This document shows, in pieces, positions 10,201 through 18,765 of a DNA stretch of 64,000 nucleotides. Made by a program: the position numbers and the translations under genes. The first letter of the stretch is position 1, and the number at the start of each line of letters is the position of its first letter. The DNA comes from an uncultured Lachnospiraceae bacterium (GTDB lineage Bacteria; Bacillota; Clostridia; Lachnospirales; Lachnospiraceae): positions 20,704 to 84,703 of the forward strand of contig CAJTYJ010000011.1 of NCBI GenBank assembly GCA_910583895.1. The letters run 5' to 3'. Below the pieces are notes generated by a model. The model saw only the letters and a program-made list of their open reading frames with translations. It searched no databases and was not told where the DNA came from.

Positions 10201-12280
10201 AAGCTTCCAGCTTTTGAAGAACAGCCAGACATGCCTCCTCCTTGCAGGTGAACAGCTCCCTGGCCTTTCTTTTGTCTGCCCGTACTTTTGGGATTACCCA
10301 CTGCTTCTTCGGATCGTAAAGCCCATAACCGGGTTTGTTTAAAACAGCCTGTACGGTATCTTCTCTTTTTGTCTCCACCAGTTCCGACAGCAGCAGCTGT
10401 TCTTTCTCGGTAGGATGCTCCCAGGCGGCCAGAACCGGCACAAGCTTTCGGTAAGCCGCCGGATTTTGCTTTTTCACATGCAAGGACAGTTCCAGCGCCC
10501 CCATATGGCTCTCCTCGGATTTCTCATGGAGGAGCCTGCCGATACAGGACAGAAGAGCTTCTATGTCTTGTTTTTTCAAAAGCTCCAAAGTCTCTTTGCG
10601 GCTCTTCTTGTAGCGCATATTCGCCTCAATCTTCTGAAAATCCTCTGCACTTAAAGAAAGTCTCCCCACAAGATGATAGGCCACCGCCCTCGTGTTCGTC
10701 TCCGGATTACGCAGAAGTTCAAAAAGCAGGTCTCTTCTGACCTTCGTTTGGGGATTGTGCAGCAAAAGTCTGGCTGCCAGATGCCGCCCGTCTCCCACAA
10801 CATTCAGCAAGCTTGCCGCCTCATCTAAAAGTGCCTCCTCCTGAAGCACCCAGGCCAAGAGACACATAGACGCCGCCACCTCTGATTTTCCAAGCTTCAC
10901 CCGATACCAGGAAGGCACCATGCAAGGGTGCAGATCCACCCCTTTTTTGGGAAGCCGGCCCAGCATGTCTTTGAAAATCTCATAGGACTCAAGCGCCTCC
11001 TCCCTGGTCAGATGCAGCTGCGCCGGCGTCATCTGTGCCGGAGCCGCCCCCTTGTCATAAGAAGGAGAATAACTGTACCGATGACAGCCGTACGAACCGG
11101 CACACATCAGGCTCTCTATCACCTGGCAGACATCCCCCAGAAAATAAGGCAGATAGCAGGCGGTCAGTTCCAGATCCCCCGGATGGGCAAACCAGATCTT
11201 CTTCGCCGCCTTTTGCTGAAGCTGTCTGCTCTCCAGGGAGCCTACATAATAAGAAGCGATCATCATCTGATTTTTTGTGCCGTGATCCGCCAGACCAAGA
11301 ATCGCCCGGACCGCCTCTTCTGCGTCATAAAACCCCTTGGCCCAAAGAGCACAGCAGATCCCGACGGAATCTTCTAAGGTAAGCTGTTCTTCACAATACG
11401 CAGGTTCCCTGAGACACCGTCCCATCATCAGCACCAGCTTTTTGGAGATCCGCTCTGTACTGTCGGATTCATAGATGCCGATCCAGGTGCTGACCGCCCG
11501 CCTGACCGAAGAATACCGGATCAGATCATGCTCCTCGATCACCTGCAGCAAAAAAAGAAATGCCTCCTTGCGGCCTGCATCCATGGTCTCACAGACCGCC
11601 TGGCGCGCGCCTTCCAAAAGCCTGGCCGCCAGAAGAAACTCTCCCAGCACCCGATACAGCTCTTCTGATTTGCTCATGACGATGCCCCGGATCAGCTCAT
11701 AGGTGATCATCTGGGTATTCTGATCTCCAAGAAGCACTTCCTTAACTGCCTGGATTGTTTGTTCCTCTCCCCGGTCAATCTGGGCCGCCAGCATTCCTCC
11801 ATAACAAAAGCTTTCGCTTCTGGCATCTTTGTAGATCTCCGGCGCCACCTTTCCCAAAAGCACGTCTGATAACGCTGCTCTGTAAAAACGAAGCCTTGCA
11901 TAAGCCCACAGAAGATACACGCTTTTGTCCACAAAAGGCGTGTAGCTTTCACTCCTTAGACTCCTTCTGTAAAGTCCGCTGGTCATCTGGAACTGATTCA
12001 TCTGATCCAGTGCATAGTAAAATTCTTCCTGCCGGTTCTTCTCCACGCAAAGATCCACCAGCGCGGAAAGATGTTGTCTGTACACCTCGCTGAGCTTCCT
12101 GTTGTTTTTGGTCACCAAAAGACCCACAATCCAGTTATGCGCTTCCCTGTCCACATACAGGTTCAGCTTCCTGTCCCGGTCAAGCCCGGGAAGAAGTTTT
12201 CGTTCCGTCTTGGACAGCCCTTTTGCTGCCTTTTCCAGACCTTTTGTAAACTCCTCCGTAAGCCCATGCTTCTCTGCCAT
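7238..12280 (-). CDS. Giant DUF4132 (MolR/YehI-like) protein inside the cobalamin operon
   Basis: 1680 residues in one intact frame, no signal peptide and no obvious membrane segment: a large cytoplasmic protein rich in Leu, Glu and Arg, largely alpha-helical, HEAT-repeat-like in texture through the middle. The C-terminal 250 residues (ending FAEDQKIKDPAVIRQI) look like the DUF4132 domain of E. coli YehI/MolR. The function of this family is not established; yehI sits with a MoxR ATPase (yehL) and a VWA protein (yehP) in E. coli. Here it is 16 bases downstream of a DUF2262 gene and 122 upstream of cobQ, between cobalamin genes on the same strand. Base composition does not stand out from its neighbours. 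A role in cobalamin or cobalt handling is inferred from position only. Confidence 0.8.
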   Translation of the reverse strand: MAEKHGLTEEFTKGLEKAAKGLSKTERKLLPGLDRDRKLNLYVDREAHNWIVGLLVTKNNRKLSEVYRQHLSALVDLCVEKNRQEEFYYALDQMNQFQMTSGLYRRSLRSESYTPFVDKSVYLLWAYARLRFYRAALSDVLLGKVAPEIYKDARSESFCYGGMLAAQIDRGEEQTIQAVKEVLLGDQNTQMITYELIRGIVMSKSEELYRVLGEFLLAARLLEGARQAVCETMDAGRKEAFLFLLQVIEEHDLIRYSSVRRAVSTWIGIYESDSTERISKKLVLMMGRCLREPAYCEEQLTLEDSVGICCALWAKGFYDAEEAVRAILGLADHGTKNQMMIASYYVGSLESRQLQQKAAKKIWFAHPGDLELTACYLPYFLGDVCQVIESLMCAGSYGCHRYSYSPSYDKGAAPAQMTPAQLHLTREEALESYEIFKDMLGRLPKKGVDLHPCMVPSWYRVKLGKSEVAASMCLLAWVLQEEALLDEAASLLNVVGDGRHLAARLLLHNPQTKVRRDLLFELLRNPETNTRAVAYHLVGRLSLSAEDFQKIEANMRYKKSRKETLELLKKQDIEALLSCIGRLLHEKSEESHMGALELSLHVKKQNPAAYRKLVPVLAAWEHPTEKEQLLLSELVETKREDTVQAVLNKPGYGLYDPKKQWVIPKVRADKRKARELFTCKEEACLAVLQKLEALIEERKELEYRDFWGEEQLLGIKLVWNPYTMDYQKDFPLRELWEDFYKREINKPELLLEVKLYLDCVKRKDRYQEEKRLYQQVFGTLPFQKLAGPGAYEEQITIILEALFRQYVPKEQKGHWGLVGSAGLFQALGGQVDAYMAEYRSKPWRNQRQITWRKAEAPIFQQMIGWLDCAADEDWESAFALQFQAGVNIASCVEACVRGIWDKDMLYQAVFHYWKLEELVRAVSAAESRGGVSFWKTSRHAVCTFFGMDKIPEKGGQFRFDLMDPSAPELMLAHELYEELTALILKVELRRGEEETPFSKCVSGISMLFGVRTLVQILKALGKDPLKRSAYGLYGTDRQTVLCQLLKVCHPGRGETASDLGRALKGSGVTRRRLAEVAMYARQWIPMLEEYLQIPGLKSGCYYFMAHTSEGLEEDVMAVIARYTPMDRQMLCSGAFDVHWFREAYEALGEKDFKLLYDAAKYSAAGSAHARARKYADAALGHTDFDTLVRAIGEKRNKDLLMSLPLLPLPEDVDLREQELLRRYQYIREFQKESRQFGAQRRSSEKSACEMALQNLSINAGYEEVTRLLLRMESRLTEELSDCFVWQEAEDVQVRVLVEETGNSRLVCQKEGKLLKSVPAKYKKQEAVVRCQATVKKLREQYQRTRRMFEQAMEDGTWFPVWELQMLGDNPVAAPVLKPLLFLTAEDGGQIGFLEDAETGLRDWSGAVHPVTSKTKVRVAHPWDLYQEGHWQEYQKLLFQKQIRQPFKQVFRELYVKLPQELEKEESRLFAGYQIQPRKTVATLGSRGWVADYESGLQKIYYKENIVAVLYALADWFSPADIEAPTLEAVAFYDRKTFQSVRIKDIPERIYSEVMRDADLAVSTAYVGGVDPEASHSTVEMRRAMIQGNLELFRVENVRLQGNHALIDGKLGQYTIHLGSGVVHQAGNAMLQVLPVHAQHRGKIFLPFVDEDPKTAEILSKILMFAEDQKIKDPAVIRQIR

Positions 12281-12296
12281 GCCTGTCCCTCTTTTC

Positions 12297-13166
12297 CTAT
12301 CCTTCGATGCCCGCCCAGTCCGGACCGTCCTTCAGACTGCCGGTCACATGAATCGAATGGCCCCAGAACAGATCGCCGTCTCCGAACCAGAATTCATATT
12401 CTCCGTCTTCCATTACCCCGATGGATTCCAGCACCATACATTTCATAAATGCTTCTCTGCTTACCAGACATGCTCCCTTTTCTTCCATTTGGTCCAGCTC
12501 TTCCGGGTCCACGGCGTTAGCCGCCCAGTCATTGGCCAGATCCAGCAGGTTTTCTGCTGCGTACTCCCGGATCCTTTGGTCCCATCCTTCCCGGTCCGCC
12601 ATCAGGGTTCTGGCCGTCTGGACGGCATCCTCCATGACCTCCTCATCATCCTGGTCAAAGCTAAGCTCCACTTCCTGGCCGAGCCAGTCCACTTTTGCAT
12701 GGAACCAGTCCACCGACCGGTCCAGGGTGAATCTGCCAAGTCCCTCCACTTCCCTGACCACCTCGATTACCTGCTTTTTCAGAACCTCAGCCAGCACCGG
12801 ATCATCTCCCTTCCCGGCCGGACCCGTCATCAAAAACCGTTCTCCATTATGGGAAACCCGCACGCTGGCTCTGATCACAGAATCACGGCTTACCTGCTCC
12901 TGAAGCCTGGCCAATAGCTGGTCATCTGCCACCATCTGCAGAAAAAACGCTCCCTTGTGAATCTCCTCTTTTTCCGCTTCTTTCCAGGCGGTCAGGGTGG
13001 TAGAGGCATCCCACAGCTTCTGCTTTCCTACCTTGCCTGCACCAAAACCGTTTGCTCCCACGACGGCCTGTATATTCAGGATTTCCTCCGAATACTTTTC
13101 GGCTTTCTTCTGGTATTCTTTTGTCTTCAGCAGTTTTTCCCATAACGCGTTGTCATTTTTGTCCAT
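12297..13166 (-). CDS. DUF2262-containing protein
   Basis: 289 residues, cytoplasmic. The C-terminal half (about 140-285) fits DUF2262: GRFTLDRSVDWFHAKVDWLG, a run of acidic residues, then WFGDGDLFWGHSIHV near the end. The N-terminal half has alternating helices and is not recognised. The ATG follows the cobD stop by only 4 bases, and its AGGAGG ribosome binding site lies in the last codons of cobD, so the two are almost certainly co-transcribed. It is followed after 16 bases by the DUF4132 gene; the two probably act together. The biochemical role is unknown. Confidence 0.7.
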   Translation of the reverse strand: MDKNDNALWEKLLKTKEYQKKAEKYSEEILNIQAVVGANGFGAGKVGKQKLWDASTTLTAWKEAEKEEIHKGAFFLQMVADDQLLARLQEQVSRDSVIRASVRVSHNGERFLMTGPAGKGDDPVLAEVLKKQVIEVVREVEGLGRFTLDRSVDWFHAKVDWLGQEVELSFDQDDEEVMEDAVQTARTLMADREGWDQRIREYAAENLLDLANDWAANAVDPEELDQMEEKGACLVSREAFMKCMVLESIGVMEDGEYEFWFGDGDLFWGHSIHVTGSLKDGPDWAGIEG

Positions 13167-13170
13167 CTTC

Positions 13171-14229
13171 TCATCCTCCTGACTTTCTAAGTGCCTCGAT
13201 CAGCCTTTGATTTGCCTCCCGGTCCTTTACCGCAATCCGGTAACAGCTCCTGTCAAGTCCCCGGTAATTGCCGCATTTCCGAATCAGGATGCCATAGGGC
13301 AAAAGCTGTTCGTACAAATCCCATTTACCCTGGGTACGAAAAAAAAGATAATCCGCCTGTCCGTCCCATACCTGCATCCCACAGGCTTCCAGTTCTCTTT
13401 TCAGCCAGGCCCGTTCCTCTTTGACCAGCCTGACGGCCTTTTCTTTGTATTCCGTCTCTTCCAGCGCGGCAATTCCGGCCTCCGAAGCCAGTACACTCAC
13501 ACCCCAGCACTGTCCGGCTGTTTCCATGCGTTCCAGAAGTGTTCGGTTTCCGCTGATGCCGTAACCCAGGCGGATCCCAGGCATGGCATACATCTTGGTG
13601 AAGGATTTCAGAATAAAAAGGTAGGGCGTCTCCTTTACATAAGCGATCAAAGAACGCTCCTCCTGCCCGGTAAAATCCAGAAAACATTCATCCAGCACCA
13701 GAAGAATCTGCTTGCGCACAGCCTTTTCCAGTATCCGAAGCAGAAGCTGTTGGGGGATCAAAAGCCCTGTGGGATTATTGGGATTGCACAAAAACATCAC
13801 ATTCACCGGCTCCTCCATCCGGTCCAGGATATCCTCCCGGATCTGAAGCCCCTCATCCATCTCATAAAAGATGCACCGGGTCCCCCCCTGCTTCATAGCC
13901 TCCTCATACTCTGCAAACGTAGGTGCCGGCAAAAGCGCGCTCTTTGGACGAAGGGCGTAAGCCAGCCGGTAGATCAGATCCGCTCCGCCGTTTCCGCAGA
14001 GAAAAAACTCCTCTGAGAGCCCGTATGTCCGGGCCAGCCTGCGCCGAAGTTTCCGGCACTTCGGATCCGGATAGTGAACGGCGTCTTCCAGGGCCCGAAT
14101 CACGGCCTGCTGCACACGCCCGGGCATCCCAAGGGGATTGATATTCGCAGAAAAATCCAGAAGCACCTTCCCTTCTGTCTGTTCTTTCAGGCAGTCATCA
14201 TAGATATCTCCGCCGTGCAGTCCATTCAT
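13171..14229 (-). CDS. cobD: Threonine-phosphate decarboxylase CobD (aminotransferase class I fold)
   Basis: 352 residues from the ATG at 14229. A PLP enzyme that makes (R)-1-aminopropan-2-ol O-phosphate, the linker of the nucleotide loop. It has ANINPLG (28-34), NPNNPTG (149-155), the PLP lysine in SFTKMYAMPGIR (Lys212) and GIRLGY. The frame extends upstream to 14304, but the MNGLHGGDIYD start is preferred because it matches family N-termini and has a GGGGG-rich ribosome binding site; the upstream extension is basic and not family-like. HisC (histidinol-phosphate aminotransferase) is the alternative reading; operon position and the GGDIYD start favour CobD. Confidence 0.88.
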   Translation of the reverse strand: MNGLHGGDIYDDCLKEQTEGKVLLDFSANINPLGMPGRVQQAVIRALEDAVHYPDPKCRKLRRRLARTYGLSEEFFLCGNGGADLIYRLAYALRPKSALLPAPTFAEYEEAMKQGGTRCIFYEMDEGLQIREDILDRMEEPVNVMFLCNPNNPTGLLIPQQLLLRILEKAVRKQILLVLDECFLDFTGQEERSLIAYVKETPYLFILKSFTKMYAMPGIRLGYGISGNRTLLERMETAGQCWGVSVLASEAGIAALEETEYKEKAVRLVKEERAWLKRELEACGMQVWDGQADYLFFRTQGKWDLYEQLLPYGILIRKCGNYRGLDRSCYRIAVKDREANQRLIEALRKSGG

Positions 14230-14361
14230 CGCCTTTTTCCCCCTGTTCCATATTCCCATCCGCCTTACAGCTGTCCGTATCAAATCTGATGCTCTGCATG
14301 GCAATTCTTATCTTCATCATGCGCCCCGGCACTCTCTTTTGGCACCATTTCCGGTATCCGC

Positions 14362-16767
14362 TTATCCATGCGGATTTCGCTTTGTGCGAACAGCATCATA
14401 CAAAAGCACATCCCGCATGCCTTCTGCCGTGTATTCCACCGCTGAAGCATACACCTGGATGCCGGCAGCCCGGGCCGCTTTCTCCGTCACCGGCCCAATG
14501 CAGATCACCTTTGCCGTATACGCCGTCTTTTGTACCATCGCGGCAAACGCCTTCACCGCCGAGGCGCTGGCAAAGGTAATATAATCCACCTCCGGCAAAA
14601 GCCGGTTTAATTCCTCTTCTTTGCGCCGGTCCACCGCCGTATGATAGATGCCAAGAGCCTGATAGAAAATCCCGGCATCAGAAAGTCCCTGATTCAATTC
14701 CTGGGATGCTTCCTCTGCCCGCAGCATCAGTACCCGGTCTTCCTTTGTCAGAGTCGGAATCCATTCTGCCGCCAGATCTTTGCTGCTGTATGCCTTTGGC
14801 ACAAAATCCGCCTGGATTCCCCGGGCAGCCAGCGCTTTTTTCGTGCCCGCCCCGATGACTGCGAATTTCAGTGAGGCAAGACAGCGAAGGTCTTTCCCCT
14901 GTTCCAGCAGATCATCAAAGAACCGTTCCACCCCGCTGCTGCTGGTAAATACCACCCAGGTATAGGAAGCCAATGATTCCACCGCTGTTTTCAGCTCCTC
15001 TGACCGTATGGGCTCTGTGTGAATCAGGCTGAAGGCAATCACTTCTGCTCCTTCCGCCTCTAATACAAGGCTCTGGTTTTCCACCATCTTTTTCGTGCCG
15101 GTCACCAGCACTCTTTGTCCAAAAAGAGGTCCGTCTTCGTACCACTGCAGCTCTTTTTCCAGCGCTGCCACATGGCCCACCACCGAGATTGCCGGTGTGC
15201 AAATCCCCTGCTTTTTCACTTCCTCCGCGATCGTGCAAAGCGTTCCCACCGCTGTTTTCTGCCGGCTTGTGGTCCCTTCCTGGATCACCGCCGCCGGCGT
15301 ATCCGGATCCTTGCCGTGAGCCATCAGATTCTCGGCGATATTCGGAAGGTTTTTCAGTCCCATCAAAAAGACCAACGTGCCTTCTTCCCTGGCCAGTGTT
15401 CCGTAGTCCAGCACCTCTTGCGTCTTGTGGCTCCCCTCATGCCCGGTAATCACATGAAAAGAGGATGCACAGTTTCTGTGGGTCACAGGGATCCCTGCAT
15501 AGGCCGGCGCCGCATAACAGGAAGACACACCCGGCACGATCTCAAAAGCAACTCCTGCTTTTTGAAGCTCTGCTGCCTCCTCGCCTCCTCTTCCAAAGAC
15601 AAAGGGATCTCCGCCTTTTAAACGCGCCACCAGTTTCCCTTCTTTTGCCTTCCGAATCAAAAGCTCGTTGGTCTCTTCCTGCTTCAGATGATGGTTAGAG
15701 GCCCGTTTTCCCGCATAGATCAGTTCCGCATCTTTTTTTGCCTCATTCAAAAGCGTATCGGTGGCCAGACTGTCATAGACGATCACGTCCGCCTGCCGGA
15801 TACAGGAAAGACACTTCCTTGTCACAAGCTCTTTTGCCCCGGGACCGGCGCCCACAAGCCATACTTTCCCCTGCAGGAGCTTCTCTGCCAGTTCTCTGCC
15901 CAAAAGCCCGGCCTGCTCCGGATCCGCATTGCAGGCCCGCTCTTTGGATGCTCTTTTCAGATGCTGTCCGTCCCGGGCGAACGCCGCCTCCATGTAAAGC
16001 GTCCCCCCCTGAAGTCTGGCCAGCGCTGCCGCCGGTGCATTGCAGCTTCCGCCGATGGCGGTCAGAAAGCTGCGCTCCGCCTGCAGGCAGAGTGCCGCCT
16101 CCGGATCATGAATGGCCTGCAGCACCTTTTGCAGATCATCTGTCCGGCTCTCCACTGCCAGGATCCCCTGTCCGGCCGCCGGCAGACATTCTGACGGGTC
16201 CAGATATTCATAATGATATCGGGGATCCTGAAGAAGGCCCAGGCGCGAAAGCCCCGCTGCCGCCAGCACAATGGCATCAAACTGCCCCTCTGACAGCTTC
16301 CGGAGCCGGGTCTGTACATTCCCCCGGTTCAGCCGGATCTGAAGCAGCGGATTGATCTTCTTGATCTGCAGCTCCCGGCGAAGACTGCTGGTCCCCACCA
16401 CACTGCCTGGTTTTAAGTCCGAAAGCTTCGTCCCGTCCAGGGTGACGATCACATCCTCCACCGGTCCTCTTTTCAGCACTGCGCCGATCTTCAGCCCTCC
16501 CGGGAACTCCATGGGCAGATCTTTGGCACTGTGAACCGCCAGATCGATCCGTCCCTCCAAAAGCGCATCCTCAAGCTCCTTTGTGAACACACCCTTTCCT
16601 CCAAAAGACGTCAGGGAACGGTCCAGGATCTCATCCCCCTTTGTGGACAGTCCGACGACCTCCACTGCCACATTCGGAAATGCCGCCTCGATCTTCTCCT
16701 TCACCATCTTTGTCTGCACCATCGCCAGCGCACTTTTCCTTGTCCCGATCCGAATCACTTTCTCCAT
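14362..16767 (-). CDS. hemC-cobA-hemD: Trifunctional fusion: hydroxymethylbilane synthase / uroporphyrinogen-III C-methyltransferase / uroporphyrinogen-III synthase
   Basis: 801 residues in one frame. Residues 1-297 are HemC: IRIGTRKSALA, VHSAKDLP at 78-85, GTSSLRR, and the dipyrromethane-cofactor Cys at 242 in GGSCNAP (same number as in E. coli). Residues 301-545 are a CobA/SUMT methylase: VWLVGAGPGAKELVT, ARLKGGDPFVFGRGG, VPGVSS, HEGSHK. Residues 549-790 are HemD: RVLVTGTKK, VVFTSSSGVERF, ITFASASAVKAF, CIGPVT. One chain would thus take porphobilinogen to uroporphyrinogen III and on to precorrin-2. CobA-HemD fusions are common in clostridia; adding HemC makes it unusual. HemB and HemL are not in the window. 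Confidence 0.95.
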   Translation of the reverse strand: MEKVIRIGTRKSALAMVQTKMVKEKIEAAFPNVAVEVVGLSTKGDEILDRSLTSFGGKGVFTKELEDALLEGRIDLAVHSAKDLPMEFPGGLKIGAVLKRGPVEDVIVTLDGTKLSDLKPGSVVGTSSLRRELQIKKINPLLQIRLNRGNVQTRLRKLSEGQFDAIVLAAAGLSRLGLLQDPRYHYEYLDPSECLPAAGQGILAVESRTDDLQKVLQAIHDPEAALCLQAERSFLTAIGGSCNAPAAALARLQGGTLYMEAAFARDGQHLKRASKERACNADPEQAGLLGRELAEKLLQGKVWLVGAGPGAKELVTRKCLSCIRQADVIVYDSLATDTLLNEAKKDAELIYAGKRASNHHLKQEETNELLIRKAKEGKLVARLKGGDPFVFGRGGEEAAELQKAGVAFEIVPGVSSCYAAPAYAGIPVTHRNCASSFHVITGHEGSHKTQEVLDYGTLAREEGTLVFLMGLKNLPNIAENLMAHGKDPDTPAAVIQEGTTSRQKTAVGTLCTIAEEVKKQGICTPAISVVGHVAALEKELQWYEDGPLFGQRVLVTGTKKMVENQSLVLEAEGAEVIAFSLIHTEPIRSEELKTAVESLASYTWVVFTSSSGVERFFDDLLEQGKDLRCLASLKFAVIGAGTKKALAARGIQADFVPKAYSSKDLAAEWIPTLTKEDRVLMLRAEEASQELNQGLSDAGIFYQALGIYHTAVDRRKEEELNRLLPEVDYITFASASAVKAFAAMVQKTAYTAKVICIGPVTEKAARAAGIQVYASAVEYTAEGMRDVLLYDAVRTKRNPHG

Positions 16768-16814
16768 ACAACCTCCTGCTGTTCTCTCATATCCCCTCGT
16801 CCCGGCCGCCTTTT

Positions 16815-17546
16815 TTACAGCGTATACCCCCGCGGCGTAATCATCCTTTCCTGTTTCACATAGGTCTGTGAATTGCCGATAATCACCACACTGAACATAT
16901 CGATCTTTGCATCCTTGAGTTTTTCCAGCGTGGTGATGCAGGCCTCTTCCTCTTTTCTGCCCGCGTTGCGCACGATGCCAACCGGAGTCTCTTTCTTCCG
17001 GTATTTCATCAGAATCTCGGCGGCCTGCTCCACATACCCGGTCCGTTTTTTGCTCTTGGGGTTATAAAGGCATACGATCAGATCTCCCTGCCCGGCACAG
17101 TCCACCCGCTTCATGATCAGCTCAAGCGGCGTCATCAGATCACTCAGACTGATCACCGCAAAATCATGCATCAGCGGGGCGCCCAGCACAGAAGCCGCCG
17201 CGCTGGCCGCCGTCACCCCCGGCACCGTCTCGATCTGGATGTCCGCCTGCTTTTCCTCTGCCACCTGATAGATGATGCCTGCCATCCCGTAGATACCGCT
17301 GTCCCCGCTGGACACCATGGCCACAGTCTGATCCTTCAGCGCTTCCTCCACCGCCATCTCGCAGCGTCTGACTTCCTGCATCATCGGCGTCGCAATATAC
17401 TGCTTGTCCGGAAAATACTCTTTCAGTATATTCACATAGGTGGTGTACCCGGTCACCACATCTGCCTTTTTGATCACTTCGATGGCCTTCGCCGTCATAT
17501 GCTCATATCCGCCCGGGCCAAAGCCCACCACGTATAATTTCCCCAT
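16815..17546 (-). CDS. cbiH: Cobalt-precorrin-3 (precorrin-3B) C17-methyltransferase
   Basis: 243 residues, SAM-dependent tetrapyrrole methylase. It starts KLYVVGFGPGGYEHMTAKA and has VSSGDSGIYGMAG and VPGVTAASAAAS, the features of the CobJ/CbiH branch. It methylates C17 and contracts the macrocycle. In the anaerobic pathway shown by cbiD and cbiG it is best named cbiH. It lies 37 bases after hemA and 47 before the hemC fusion. Confidence 0.93.
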   Translation of the reverse strand: MGKLYVVGFGPGGYEHMTAKAIEVIKKADVVTGYTTYVNILKEYFPDKQYIATPMMQEVRRCEMAVEEALKDQTVAMVSSGDSGIYGMAGIIYQVAEEKQADIQIETVPGVTAASAAASVLGAPLMHDFAVISLSDLMTPLELIMKRVDCAGQGDLIVCLYNPKSKKRTGYVEQAAEILMKYRKKETPVGIVRNAGRKEEEACITTLEKLKDAKIDMFSVVIIGNSQTYVKQERMITPRGYTL

Positions 17547-17583
17547 CTTTTTCCTCCTGCCATTCTATCTTAGAATCTTTGTA

Positions 17584-18765
17584 TTAATCCTCTTTCATAT
17601 GTTCAAAAAATGCCCGCAGATCCTCCGGGTTTGAATGGTCCCGGATCTTGTAGAACATCTTGTCAATCGCCTTCTCAAATCCCTTTTTCTCTGCCTCTTC
17701 GATCATCCACGCCTTCATCCTTTGAATCTCGGGGAGCGCCTGCTGAAAGACCATCCACCGCTCAAAATCCAGCCGGATCTCTTCTAGAATCTGGTCTGCT
17801 GCCAGCACTTCATGCTGTTTTCTTTCGTTGTTCGCCCGGGCCAGTTCCTGAAAATCATCCACATCATAGCGTCTCACGCCCGGGAGCCACTCCACTTTTT
17901 CCTCAATGTCGATCGGCACCGCCAGATCAATCAGTACTCTTGGCCTGGAAGTCTTCAGGCTCTTGGCCAGCTTTTCGCAAGTCAGCGTGTAGTGGGGACT
18001 GCTGGTGGCGCTGATCACCACATCCATCTCATCGGTCAGACTGTACCGGTCCTCGTATTCCATCACCTCATAGGAAACCTTATGATGCCGGTCTTCCCTG
18101 GCTTTGAGCAGATTTCTGGAAGTGATGTAGACTTTGACCCCTTCCAAGCACTGCAGATTCTTAAGGACAACACCCCCGATCTTGCCGGAAGCCCCGATCA
18201 GCATCACCTTGCGTCCCTTTAAAGAACCAAAGGTCTGCTCCGCCGCCTTGACGGCCATCGTCGCCATGGACACCGTGGTCCTGGACAGATCTGTCTCGGT
18301 CTTTACTTTCTTCGCCGCCGTCACCGCATAGCGAAACAGTGTATTCAGATACACACCGCAGGTTCCGGCCCGGCGGGCCTGTTCGTGGGCCCGTTTGACC
18401 TGCCCTAGAATCTGGTCCTCCCCCATCACCATGGAATGAAGCCCTGCCGCCACATGGAACAGATGCCTCACGGCCTTTGTCCCGCTGTAAAAACGGACAT
18501 AGTCCCCCATGTTTTCCACATCCGACGCCTCCGCAAACTCCAAAAGCAGATTCTGCATGTCTGTAAACTTATGTTCTGCCCGCGCAGAATATGCATAGAC
18601 CTCCGTTCGATTGCAGGTACTGATGACCACACATTCCGAGGCATGGCCCCGCACCAGCATCTGCCGCATCAGGTCTGCCTGTACCTGCTCGGGAAACGCG
18701 AACAGCTCCCGGATCGCAAGCGGCGCATTCTGATGACTGATGCTGATCAGTGAAATACTCATCAC
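17584..18765 (-). CDS. hemA: Glutamyl-tRNA reductase HemA
   Basis: 393 residues, a little shorter than the usual 410-450. NADPH-dependent reduction of glutamyl-tRNA(Glu) to glutamate-1-semialdehyde, the first step of C5 ALA synthesis. Catalytic Cys51 lies in VISTCNRTEVYA; LHSMVMGEDQILGQVK marks the catalytic domain; the nucleotide-binding loop is LIGASGKIGG. The C-terminal dimerisation helix is present but short. Its start overlaps the cbiF stop by 4 bases (ATGA). Placement behind a cobalamin riboswitch means precursor supply responds to cobalamin level. Confidence 0.95.
   Translation of the reverse strand: MMSISLISISHQNAPLAIRELFAFPEQVQADLMRQMLVRGHASECVVISTCNRTEVYAYSARAEHKFTDMQNLLLEFAEASDVENMGDYVRFYSGTKAVRHLFHVAAGLHSMVMGEDQILGQVKRAHEQARRAGTCGVYLNTLFRYAVTAAKKVKTETDLSRTTVSMATMAVKAAEQTFGSLKGRKVMLIGASGKIGGVVLKNLQCLEGVKVYITSRNLLKAREDRHHKVSYEVMEYEDRYSLTDEMDVVISATSSPHYTLTCEKLAKSLKTSRPRVLIDLAVPIDIEEKVEWLPGVRRYDVDDFQELARANNERKQHEVLAADQILEEIRLDFERWMVFQQALPEIQRMKAWMIEEAEKKGFEKAIDKMFYKIRDHSNPEDLRAFFEHMKED

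Noticed and set aside
7238..13166. Prophage or mobile island inserted in the cobalamin operon
   Set aside because: No integrase, transposase, terminal repeats or shift in composition around the two DUF genes.
13171..14304. Longer start for CobD at 14304
   Set aside because: The extra 25 residues are basic and unlike the family, and the ATG at 14229 has the better ribosome binding site and the conserved GGDIYD beginning.
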